DNA of 48,536 bases, taken from positions 1-48,536 of the forward strand of contig CAMHNQ010000019.1 in assembly GCA_946186495.1 (NCBI GenBank). Direction: 5' to 3'. Position numbers and translations under genes: made by a program. How positions within the stretch are numbered: position 1 is the first letter of the stretch; each line of letters opens with the position of its first letter. Positions 1 through 7,929 of the stretch are shown here, piece after piece. Below the pieces are notes generated by a model, which saw only the letters and a program-made list of their open reading frames with translations, did not search any database and was not told where the DNA came from. This DNA is from an uncultured Bacteroidales bacterium. Its GTDB lineage: Bacteria > Bacteroidota > Bacteroidia > Bacteroidales > WCHB1-69.

Positions 1-51
1 GCCGCCCTTGAACGTCAGGTTGAAAAGCTATGCCTATCATTATACAAATCA

Positions 52-1449
52 CTAAAATTCAGCGTTTTGTGGAGTTCTCGGGAACGGTATCACATCGCGG
101 ATATTGGTCATGCCGGTGACAAACAGCAATAGGCGTTCGAAACCGAGACCGAAACCGGAATGCGGTGCGGAACCGAACTTTCGGGTATCGAAATACCACC
201 AATACTGATCCTCCGTCATGCCCAATTCGTGGACGCGGTTGAGCAGTTTCCGGTAGTCGGCCTCACGCTCGGAACCTCCGATAATCTCGCCGATGGTCGG
301 GAAGAGCACATCCATGGCGCGCACGGTCTTGCCGTCGTCGTTCTGTTTCATGTAGAACGCCTTGATCTCCTTCGGATAGTCGGTGAGGATGACAGGCTTC
401 TTGAAATGATTCTCCACGAGGTAGCGTTCATGCTCGGACTGAAGGTCGATACCCCATTTCACAGGATACTCGAACTTCTTTTTAGCTTGCAAGAGGATGT
501 CGATCGCCTCTGTGTAGCCCAAACGCACGAAATCGACTTTCGTGACCGACTCCAGCCGCGCAATCAGCTCCTTGTCGAACATGTCGTTCAGGAACTTGAG
601 GTCATCCATATTGTTGTCAAGGGCATATTGGACAAGGTGTTTGATAAAGTCCTCGGCGAGGTCCATGTTGTCCTTGATATCGTAGAAAGCCATCTCGGGC
701 TCAATCATCCAGAACTCGGCCAGATGCCTCGGGGTGTTGCTGTTCTCAGCGCGGAACGTGGGTCCGAACGTGTAGATGTTGCCTAAGGCCATGGCGCCCA
801 GCTCACCCTCCAACTGTCCAGAGACTGTCAGGTTTGTGTGCTTTCCGAAGAAATCCTGTTTATAGTCAATTGCGCCATCTTCTGTACGTGGGATGTTGTT
901 GAGGTCGAACGTGGTGACGTTGAACATTTCACCGGCCCCTTCCGCGTCGGAAGCGGTAATCAGCGGGGTGTGGAGGTAGAAGAAGCCCCTGTCGTTGAAA
1001 TACTTGTGAATGGCGAAAGCCATGGCATGACGCAGGCGCAGCACGCAGCCGAAATAGTTCGTGCGCGGGCGCAGATGGGCAATCTCCCGCAGGAACTCCA
1101 TGGAGTGGCCTTTCTTCTGCAACGGATAGGTTTCCGGGTCGGCAGTACCATAGACCTCGATGGTTTCGGCTTGAACCTCTACGGTTTGCCCTTTCCCCTG
1201 AGACTCAACCAGCTTGCCTGTCACATGAATGCAGGAGCCAGTGGTGATCTGTTTCAGCAGGGCCTCCTCGAATTTGTCCGTGTCGGCCACCACTTGCAGG
1301 TTGGTGACGATAGACCCGTCGTTGAGGGCGATAAACTGCACGAAGTTGTTGCCGCGTCTGGAACGCACCCAACCCTTCACGTCCACGGTGTTGCCAATTC
1401 CAACCACCTCAGGGGTTTTGATGATATCTTTTAACCTTAACTTGTTCAT
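52..1449 (-). CDS. asnS: asparaginyl-tRNA synthetase
   Basis: Charges tRNA-Asn with asparagine in the cytoplasm. The 465-residue length is normal for bacterial AsnRS. An N-terminal OB-fold anticodon-binding domain (about residues 15-105) precedes a class II catalytic core. Motif 2 is visible as PTFRAEN followed by [14 protein letters not shown], and motif 3 as [10 protein letters not shown] near residue 432. The C-terminal [14 protein letters not shown] tail is the AsnRS form rather than the AspRS form. The ATG at 1449 begins [10 protein letters not shown], a normal N-terminus. It lies 120 bp beyond the end of rpoD on the same strand; no clear promoter was seen in that gap, so cotranscription with rpoD is possible. 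Confidence 0.97.
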   Translation of the reverse strand: MNKLRLKDIIKTPEVVGIGNTVDVKGWVRSRRGNNFVQFIALNDGSIVTNLQVVADTDKFEEALLKQITTGSCIHVTGKLVESQGKGQTVEVQAETIEVYGTADPETYPLQKKGHSMEFLREIAHLRPRTNYFGCVLRLRHAMAFAIHKYFNDRGFFYLHTPLITASDAEGAGEMFNVTTFDLNNIPRTEDGAIDYKQDFFGKHTNLTVSGQLEGELGAMALGNIYTFGPTFRAENSNTPRHLAEFWMIEPEMAFYDIKDNMDLAEDFIKHLVQYALDNNMDDLKFLNDMFDKELIARLESVTKVDFVRLGYTEAIDILLQAKKKFEYPVKWGIDLQSEHERYLVENHFKKPVILTDYPKEIKAFYMKQNDDGKTVRAMDVLFPTIGEIIGGSEREADYRKLLNRVHELGMTEDQYWWYFDTRKFGSAPHSGFGLGFERLLLFVTGMTNIRDVIPFPRTPQNAEF

Positions 1450-1569
1450 TTTCTTTGATTTTTACTTTTAATTTCTGACTTGAGACTTGAGGCTTTGGGC
1501 CATCGGTAACGGGTACTCACAAAAACAATCGGCAATACCCCCGCATTTTAGCCAATACCTCAACAACCA

Positions 1570-2433
1570 TTACAAATACGACTGCAACGCCTTGCATTTG
1601 GCGTTATGGCGCAGCCGACGGATGGCCTTCTCCTTGATCTGGCGCACACGCTCGCGGGAGAGGTCGAACTTTTCGCCGATCTCATCCAGAGTCATCGGGT
1701 GCTTGCTTCCGAGGCCGTAGAACAGTTTTAGAATCTCCGCCTCGCGAGTCGGCAGCGTGTCGATGACCGTAGCCAATTCCTGCTGCAACGACTGGTAAAT
1801 AAGCTCCTTGTCCGGGGCGATGGTGTCATCGTTGCGCAAGACATCGTACATATTCGTGTCATCGTCGGAGGTGAGGCTGGCATCCATGGACAGGTGCTTC
1901 GGGGAGTTTTTCATGGAATCCTTGATTTCCTCCTCGGTCATGCCCAAGCGTTCCGCGATTTCGGAGACCTTTGGCTCGCGCTGGAGTTCCTGCTCCAACA
2001 CCCCCATGGTCTTGTATATCTTGTTGATGACGCCGACCTTGTTCATGGGAAGGCGGACGATACGCGACTGTTCGGCGATAGCCTGCAAAATGGCTTGCCG
2101 AATCCACCAGACGGCAAAAGAGATGAACTTGAACCCTTTGGTCTCGTCGAAACGGTGGGCGGCCTTAATCAGGCCAAGATTGCCCTCGTTGATCAGGTCT
2201 GACAGCGTGATGCCCTGGTTCTGGTACTGTTTGGCGACGGACACCACAAAACGGAGATTCGCGTTCGTCAATTTCTCGAGGGCGTCTTCGTCTCCATTCT
2301 TGATGCGGCGTGCAAGTTCCGCCTCCTCGTCGGCCGTCAACAAGGGTACTTTGCCTATATCGTGCAGGTATTTGTCCAACGACGGGGTCTCGCTACGGTT
2401 AGTGACCTGCTTTGTGATTCTTAATTGTCTCAT
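1570..2433 (-). CDS. rpoD: primary RNA polymerase sigma factor (RpoD/SigA)
   Basis: Directs RNA polymerase to the housekeeping promoters of Bacteroidetes. At 287 residues it is the short form usual in this phylum, lacking the acidic region 1.1 and the non-conserved region of proteobacterial sigma-70. Region 1.2 is at about residues 18-50 (SLDKYLHDIGKVPLL). Region 2 follows with NLRFVVSVAKQYQNQG, DLINEGNLGLIKAA and FKFISFAVWWIRQAI, then region 3, and region 4.2 ends with LSRERVRQIKEKAIRRLR. This factor should read the TAnnTTTG promoters noted elsewhere in the window. The gene begins 42 bp after the DUF3078 gene on the same strand and may share its transcript. Confidence 0.96.
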   Translation of the reverse strand: MRQLRITKQVTNRSETPSLDKYLHDIGKVPLLTADEEAELARRIKNGDEDALEKLTNANLRFVVSVAKQYQNQGITLSDLINEGNLGLIKAAHRFDETKGFKFISFAVWWIRQAILQAIAEQSRIVRLPMNKVGVINKIYKTMGVLEQELQREPKVSEIAERLGMTEEEIKDSMKNSPKHLSMDASLTSDDDTNMYDVLRNDDTIAPDKELIYQSLQQELATVIDTLPTREAEILKLFYGLGSKHPMTLDEIGEKFDLSRERVRQIKEKAIRRLRHNAKCKALQSYL

Positions 2434-2475
2434 TACAAAGAATTTGATTACACACTAAAAAAATTAGCACCACGA

Positions 2476-3498
2476 TTAGAAGCTATAGCCGATACCCAAG
2501 CCGACCACTTCCTTGAACTGGACACGGGCACGAGGTCCTTCTCTGTACTTGCCCCATGCCGGACCGTCGATCATAACCTTGTCGTAGTACTTTAACGATG
2601 TCATCAAACTGACGCTGAACACTTTAAGGAAGCTATAGGAGATGGCCACATCCCAATCCACGTCGAAGTTCCCGAACTTCTGGCCGTTGTCGTCATGAAT
2701 GCGGGCAGTGTAGGGGGTGAACAAGGTGATTGTGGAGATAATCTTCAGGTTCTTCACCAGCGTGTAGTTGATGCCGCCGTTGATGCGGAGACCCATGTTC
2801 AGCATGATAGGCTTGAAGGTGCCGTCGTCGTATTTGGACATACCGTAGTTGGGGCGGAGAGACTCTTCAAGGCAGGTTGTCAAACGACCGGCCACCGGAT
2901 AGATACCGACCGTGAAAATGTCGTTCGGACGGTATTCGATACCGAGTGCGAGATCTGTGTAGGAAGGGGAGAGCCATTTGGAAATCAGTGTGGGTTGCAC
3001 AGGGTTTCCGAGCTCATCCAGGGTGCCGGCATCCACCTCCTTGTAATCCTTACCGGGAGCATATTGCGACCTAAAGCTTCCCAAAAGGGTAAGATACCAT
3101 TGCGGGTGCATCTGGAAGCCCACCTTAGTCGTGAAGTTGATTTTGTCGTTGGCCTTTCTCCATTTGTAACGCTGATAATCACCTGAGAACATAATGCCCA
3201 GCTCCGTGTCAAGGTTACTGTCCCAAGCCCATTTGTTCTTCTTGAACGAGAGAGTAACGTTGCCATACACAAATCCCGTCACATTGTTATTACCACCGGC
3301 GGCCCAGTTGAAAAGGCCGGTCTGGGCGCCATTCAGCCCAAGCATGCCCGTGCACTTCCAATTCTTGGCGCTATCAATAGCCGCTGACTTCACCTTGGTC
3401 TTCAAGGCCTCATCGGCGGCCGTCTTTTCATCTACCTGCGCATTAGCGAACGAAAATGTCAACGCAAACGCGAAAAAAAGTAAAAATCCCTTCTTCAT
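2476..3498 (-). CDS. DUF3078 family outer-membrane-type protein
   Basis: A 340-residue protein with a Sec signal peptide (MKKGFLLFFAFALTFSFANA, cut before QVDE) followed by alternating aromatic strands such as NNVTGFVYGNVTLSF, WYLTLLGSFRSQYAPG and TDLALGIEYRP. It ends in a hydrophobic/aromatic terminus (GLGIGYSF), as outer-membrane beta-barrels do. It matches the DUF3078 family, widespread in Bacteroidetes and without a known function. The ATG at 3498 is preceded by AAAGGATT, a clear ribosome site for this phylum. An AT-rich TATATTTA at 3535-3542 could be its -7 element, but it departs from consensus. No substrate can be inferred. Confidence 0.85.
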   Translation of the reverse strand: MKKGFLLFFAFALTFSFANAQVDEKTAADEALKTKVKSAAIDSAKNWKCTGMLGLNGAQTGLFNWAAGGNNNVTGFVYGNVTLSFKKNKWAWDSNLDTELGIMFSGDYQRYKWRKANDKINFTTKVGFQMHPQWYLTLLGSFRSQYAPGKDYKEVDAGTLDELGNPVQPTLISKWLSPSYTDLALGIEYRPNDIFTVGIYPVAGRLTTCLEESLRPNYGMSKYDDGTFKPIMLNMGLRINGGINYTLVKNLKIISTITLFTPYTARIHDDNGQKFGNFDVDWDVAISYSFLKVFSVSLMTSLKYYDKVMIDGPAWGKYREGPRARVQFKEVVGLGIGYSF

Positions 3499-3583
3499 AA
3501 TCCTTTGATTTGTTTATTAATACTTGTTATTACTTAAATATATTTTCTATGCATAATATTCAATGGAACCTACATTCAGCAGC

Positions 3584-4759
3584 TTACTGATTGAGCTTGT
3601 TATACGTACGCCACCATCGGTCTGAAATTTTGTCCTCACAAGCGAGGTCATAGTCCCGCTTGGAGCATGGAAGGTAATATTGTTTTACCAAATCACTGTC
3701 TTTTTGATAGATAGGCACAAGAACCCACCATCGGCCGGATTTTTTGCTGTTAAAGAAGACCACTTCCTCCAATGCTCCGGAGACGGAGATATTGAACTGC
3801 CTGTAGTCGTCCCTGTTCTTGAAATTGGTGTCGTTTTGTCGGAAGAGATACCCTTCCACGAAATACCAGAGGATATGGGCGATCAGCTGTGAAGTCTGGT
3901 TGTTGAAATCGAGCGTGGGATCGTATTCGTATATGCCGAAAGATGAGAGTTTGTCGCTGAGTCCCACGTATTTGGCGATCTGGCATATTTCTTCGCCATA
4001 GAAGCCGTTGGAGGAGTTATGGGGGCATCCTGGGGCGTCGGGGCGGCGCACGGCTGAGATGTCAATGGAGACCATGTCGGCGTTTCGCACCAACGGTTCC
4101 ACCTCTTCGAGATTACGCCGCATCAGTCCTACACGGTAAGTTTCAAAGTAGAGATGTTCCATCATGCTCACTGATTCGGGGCTGTTCATGTAGCTCTGGT
4201 AGCCGATATTGGCGTAGTTCAGCAGGAAGTTGGGCTGTTGGAGGACGATTTTGTTGACATAAGCGTCGGAACGTATAGGAGAGGCCTCGTCTCCCAGATC
4301 GAAGCACGAGTCTATGGCCACCAGGTTGGCGACACGCTCCTGCAGCACATAAGCCCGGTAATTGGCAAAGGCGAGGTCATTGCCGCCGCCCAAGATGATT
4401 GGGATGACTTTGTTTTCGATAAGGTACGAAATCACCTCGGCCACTGCTGAGTAAGTGTCCTCGACTGCATTGCCCAAGCGTAAGTTCCCCAAGTCTATGA
4501 TCCTCACATTCTTGCGCCAACCATACAGCTGATAGAACTGACGACGGATTTCATCGGGGGCCAGCGAGCAGGATGGGTTGCGGTAAGTGTTGCGAGTCTC
4601 CGGAACTCCCATGATGGCGATCTCCGCCTCCGAGATGTCAAGGGGAGCCGCCGGATCATAGAGCAGCACCTGATGGAAGAGTCGTCCGGACAAGGCCGCC
4701 GCATCCGGAAAATGCAGCGACTCGGCTGTGACAGGTTCAAAATAAAGTGACAGGTCCAT
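3584..4759 (-). CDS. ureohydrolase-fold (arginase/formimidoylglutamase-like) protein with altered metal site
   Basis: A 391-residue protein with the fold signatures of the arginase/agmatinase/formimidoylglutamase superfamily. The motifs that hold the two manganese ions are changed. The GGDH motif reads GGGND (His to Asn at 127). The DAHxD motif reads DSCFD (His to Cys at 152). The SxDxD motif reads SIDIS (second Asp to Ser at 235). The later segment PDAPG...NGFYGEE matches a Bacteroidetes subgroup often labelled formimidoylglutamase. Loss of several ligands suggests it does not bind the usual Mn pair and may be a pseudoenzyme or have another chemistry (inference). It starts 3 bases after the topA stop, so it is the last gene of the pheT-ribF-topA unit and probably translationally linked to topA. 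Confidence 0.85.
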   Translation of the reverse strand: MDLSLYFEPVTAESLHFPDAAALSGRLFHQVLLYDPAAPLDISEAEIAIMGVPETRNTYRNPSCSLAPDEIRRQFYQLYGWRKNVRIIDLGNLRLGNAVEDTYSAVAEVISYLIENKVIPIILGGGNDLAFANYRAYVLQERVANLVAIDSCFDLGDEASPIRSDAYVNKIVLQQPNFLLNYANIGYQSYMNSPESVSMMEHLYFETYRVGLMRRNLEEVEPLVRNADMVSIDISAVRRPDAPGCPHNSSNGFYGEEICQIAKYVGLSDKLSSFGIYEYDPTLDFNNQTSQLIAHILWYFVEGYLFRQNDTNFKNRDDYRQFNISVSGALEEVVFFNSKKSGRWWVLVPIYQKDSDLVKQYYLPCSKRDYDLACEDKISDRWWRTYNKLNQ

Positions 4760-4762
4760 GGC

Positions 4763-7258
4763 TTACGATCTTTTCTTTCTGACAACGCGTTTCTTGGCCG
4801 TCGGAGCGGTCTCCTGAATGATACGTTGGCATTCTTGATAAGTCAACTTGTTTGCTATCATATCTTTAGGAATCTTAAAATTATCTGTCCCATTCGTGAT
4901 ATATGGTCCATAGCGACCGTTCATGACCTTCACATTGGCATCTTCGGCAAAGCTGAGCAGCACGTTTTTCGTCTCCTTGTTGCGGATATACTCCACAGCC
5001 TCCTCCTCCGTCAGCGAATTGATGTCCGTCCCCTTGTCAAGGGTGATGTTCTTTCCGTCATACTTGATATAGGGGCCGTAGCGCCCTGCGGCAGCGAGGA
5101 TTTCCTTGCCGTCGAGATGACCCACGACGTGGGGGATACGGTCGGCTGTTTTCTGCATCTTGTTCTCCAACAGCTCGACACACCGTTCAAGGGAGATGGA
5201 ATAGGGGTCTTCGGATTTCGGTATGGACTCAAAGGTGTTGTCGCAACGCACATAGGGGCCAAAACGGCCGACACCGACGGAGACCTCCTTGCCGTTCCAC
5301 TCGCCAAGGCTACGCGGCAGGCGGAACAAGTCGAGAGCTTCCTCCAATGTAATGCTGTCGATGAACTGGTCGGCCTGAAGGCGGGCGTAGCGGGGCTTGG
5401 AGTCGGCATAGGACTCCCCTATCTGCACCATAGGGCCGTATTTCCCCAACTTGGCGAATACTTTTTCGTTTGTTTTGGGGTCATAACCCAGCAGACGTTC
5501 TCCGCTGGCCTTGGTCGAATAGTTGATGGCCGTATCGACCTGGTGGTGGAAGTCGCCGTAGAATCGGTGCATCATCTCCTGCCAGTTGGCCTTGCCTTCG
5601 GCAATGTCATCGAACTCTTTCTCCACATCGGCAGTGAAGCCGTAGTCCATGATATCCTTGAAATTCTCCTGGAGATAGTCGTTCACCACGATACCCACGT
5701 CCGTCGGAATCAGCTTGTCTTTCTCATAGCCGTATTTCTCTTTCTTCACCTCCTCCTTGATGCCGGCGGCAGTCAGGGTGAGGCAGACGTACTGGCGTTC
5801 CTTGCCCTGGCGGGTGGCCTTGCGCACATATTCGCGCTTCTGTATGGTGGAGATGGTAGGCGCATAGGTGGAGGGGCGTCCGATGCCCAATTCCTCCAGT
5901 TTCTTCACCAAACTGGCCTCCGTGTAACGCACAGGGGGTTGGGCGTAACGCTGGGTGGCGAGGACCTTCTTGGCGTCCAAGGCCTCGTTCAGCTGCATGG
6001 CAGGCAACATGCCCTTCACCTCTTCGCCCTCCTCGTCCTTCGACTCGTTGTAGACTTTCAGGAAGCCGGGGAAGAGGATCACTTCGCCGGTGGCGACGAA
6101 CTTTTCGGAACGGCCATCCACCGGGATGGTGATGGTGGTCTTTTCCGTCTGGGCGTCGCTCATTTGCGAGGCTATGGTACGTTTCCAGATCAGTTCATAG
6201 AGGTTTTTCGAGAATGTGTCACCAGGCACGGTCTCGCGGGAGAGGTCGGTCGGGCGGATGGCCTCGTGAGCCTCTTGCGCCCCCTTGGACTTTGTGACAT
6301 ACTTGCGGGTTTTGGCATACTCCTCGCCATATTTGGCAGACACCACCTTGTTGGCCACGGCCAACGCCACATTCGAGAGGTTCACGGAGTCGGTACGCAT
6401 ATAGGTGATGTAACCTGCCTCATAGAGCTGCTGTGCCACCACCATGGTCTTCGAAACGGAGAAGCCGAGTTTGCGGGCAGCCTCCTGCTGGAGGGTGGAA
6501 GTCGTGAACGGCGGGGCAGGACTCTTCTTGCCGGGGGTCTTCGTGATTGCGGATATTTGGAACGAGGCCCCGCTGCAATGCTGAAGGAATTCAGAAGCGT
6601 CCTCCTTGGAGGCGAAGCGCTTGTTCAGTTCAGCCACCAGCTCCACATTGCCGTCGCGGAGCGGGGAGAAGAGGCCGTCAACCTTGTAAGACGACGTGCT
6701 GTTGAACTTCTCTATCTCGTGCTCGCGCTCCACGATGAGCTTCACCGCCACCGACTGCACACGGCCTGCCGACAACGACGGGCGTACCTTGCGCCACAAC
6801 ACCGGAGAGAGCTCGAAGCCGACGAGACGGTCGAGGACGCGACGAGCCTGCTGGGCGTTCACCAAATCAACATTCAACGTGCGCGGATGGGCCAGGGCCT
6901 CGTCTATCGCCGATTTCGTAATCTCATGGAAAACAATACGTTTCACCTTTTTCGGGTCCATATTGGTCACTTCCATCAAATGCCAGGAAATGGCCTCCCC
7001 CTCGCGGTCGTCATCGGTTGCGAGCCAGATGGTGTCCGCCTCGGCCGCCTTCTTCTTGATGTCATTGATGAGGGCTCGCTTGTCGTCCAAAACCTCATAC
7101 TGCGGCTCAAAGTCGTGGGCTATGTCAATACCCATGCCCTTGGCAGGGAGATCTCTCACGTGACCCTTGCTGGAAATCACGGTATAGTCCTTTCCGATGA
7201 ACTTCTGGATGGTCTTCGCTTTCGCAGGAGACTCGACGATGATTAGGTTTTTGCTCAT
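4763..7258 (-). CDS. topA: DNA topoisomerase I (type IA)
   Basis: Relaxes negative supercoils by single-strand passage. The frame is open further upstream, but the ATG at 7258 begins MSKNLIIVESPAKAKTI, the exact family N-terminus, giving 831 residues; the upstream 41 codons are the low-complexity intergenic DNA. A TOPRIM domain carries DDDREGE at 82-88, and the catalytic tyrosine is Y286 in YMRTDS. In place of zinc fingers, the C-terminus has four repeats with the core GKYGPMV/GRFGPYV/GRYGPYI, then a lysine/arginine-rich tail (KKRVVRKKRS), as in many Bacteroidetes TopA proteins. It sits between ribF and the arginase-like gene in one operon. Confidence 0.96.
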   Translation of the reverse strand: MSKNLIIVESPAKAKTIQKFIGKDYTVISSKGHVRDLPAKGMGIDIAHDFEPQYEVLDDKRALINDIKKKAAEADTIWLATDDDREGEAISWHLMEVTNMDPKKVKRIVFHEITKSAIDEALAHPRTLNVDLVNAQQARRVLDRLVGFELSPVLWRKVRPSLSAGRVQSVAVKLIVEREHEIEKFNSTSSYKVDGLFSPLRDGNVELVAELNKRFASKEDASEFLQHCSGASFQISAITKTPGKKSPAPPFTTSTLQQEAARKLGFSVSKTMVVAQQLYEAGYITYMRTDSVNLSNVALAVANKVVSAKYGEEYAKTRKYVTKSKGAQEAHEAIRPTDLSRETVPGDTFSKNLYELIWKRTIASQMSDAQTEKTTITIPVDGRSEKFVATGEVILFPGFLKVYNESKDEEGEEVKGMLPAMQLNEALDAKKVLATQRYAQPPVRYTEASLVKKLEELGIGRPSTYAPTISTIQKREYVRKATRQGKERQYVCLTLTAAGIKEEVKKEKYGYEKDKLIPTDVGIVVNDYLQENFKDIMDYGFTADVEKEFDDIAEGKANWQEMMHRFYGDFHHQVDTAINYSTKASGERLLGYDPKTNEKVFAKLGKYGPMVQIGESYADSKPRYARLQADQFIDSITLEEALDLFRLPRSLGEWNGKEVSVGVGRFGPYVRCDNTFESIPKSEDPYSISLERCVELLENKMQKTADRIPHVVGHLDGKEILAAAGRYGPYIKYDGKNITLDKGTDINSLTEEEAVEYIRNKETKNVLLSFAEDANVKVMNGRYGPYITNGTDNFKIPKDMIANKLTYQECQRIIQETAPTAKKRVVRKKRS

Positions 7259-7260
7259 AT

Positions 7261-7303
7261 TTCTGTTTACTGTTTGCCGTTTGTTGTTTACTGTTTGCTG
7301 GCT
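7261..7303. repeat. low-complexity word array between ribF and topA
   Basis: About four degenerate copies of a TGTTTACTG / TGTTTGCCG-like word fill the gap between the truncated ribF and topA. Similar but differently worded arrays occur at other gene junctions in this window. It encodes nothing recognisable and explains the spurious N-terminal extension of topA. Confidence 0.6.
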
Positions 7304-7320
7304 TGATGACCTTCGCCAGG

Positions 7321-7908
7321 CTACGATTGTCTGAGGTTGCTCGAATAGGGATAGCCGAGCATTGCATCGACGGTCTCCCAATCTTTTTGGCGGATATGCT
7401 CGCGGATGAGGGAGGAATGGACCCCTGCCTCATGCCACATCTCCTCGGGAATGTCCACCACTTGCAACCCATGTTCCCGACAGAAAGCCTTTATATTGTC
7501 GTGATGCCCTTCCCTATGATGACCGAAGGCATGATTCGGGCCCATGACCAACGTGTGTGTGTGAATTTTCCCGATGATGACCTCTTCGATGAACCGCTGG
7601 TATGACTTTTTTGCGAACTCCTTCGTGAAAGGCAGCACCACGACAACATCGACCCCCTCCTTTTCAATCTGCTGAAGATTCCTTTCCAAGGGGTTGATGG
7701 CGAAAAAGCCTGACTCGGGACCGAGGACAATGCGGGGATGCGGATGGAATGTGACAACCACGCTTGTCCCGCCGCTCCGTTGAGCCTGTTCGCGCAGGAA
7801 ACGCAGGATGCGGACATGACCGAGGTGGACGCCGTCGAACGCGCCGACAGCCACAACCGGGTTCTCCATCCTCGGCAAAGTCTCTAATCCCTTGTAAATA
7901 GTCATCAC
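7321..7908 (-). CDS. ribF: RibF-type FMN adenylyltransferase (FAD synthetase) domain without riboflavin kinase domain
   Basis: Contains the nucleotidyltransferase half of the bifunctional RibF enzyme, which makes FAD from FMN and ATP. Visible motifs are VGAFDGVHLGH (residues 21-31), VVVTFHPHP, a FGHHREG segment, and HSSLIREHI just before the end. Usual RibF proteins are about 300 residues and continue after a LG-PY segment into the flavokinase domain. This one reads MLGYPYSS and stops after a few residues, giving 195. No kinase-domain sequence is seen in the following DNA in any frame. FMN would need a riboflavin kinase encoded elsewhere. Start is the ATG at 7908; a second in-frame ATG follows immediately. 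It lies 21 bp after pheT in the same operon. Confidence 0.85.
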   Translation of the reverse strand: MMTIYKGLETLPRMENPVVAVGAFDGVHLGHVRILRFLREQAQRSGGTSVVVTFHPHPRIVLGPESGFFAINPLERNLQQIEKEGVDVVVVLPFTKEFAKKSYQRFIEEVIIGKIHTHTLVMGPNHAFGHHREGHHDNIKAFCREHGLQVVDIPEEMWHEAGVHSSLIREHIRQKDWETVDAMLGYPYSSNLRQS

Positions 7909-7929
7909 TATTTTTTATACGTCCCTTGG

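Noticed and set aside
1..51. Minus-strand peptide LFNLTFKGG at the left edge, resembling the start of an ExbB/TolQ-type protein
   Set aside because: It directly follows a TAG stop with no start codon in frame, and only nine codons are visible. Too little to call.
4826..7246. Long open frame (over 800 codons) on the plus strand opposite topA, and similar ones opposite pheT (7939-10038), pfkA and the TonB receptor gene
   Set aside because: They mirror GC-rich codon use of the real genes on the minus strand, have no recognisable motifs, and lack suitable starts or promoters.
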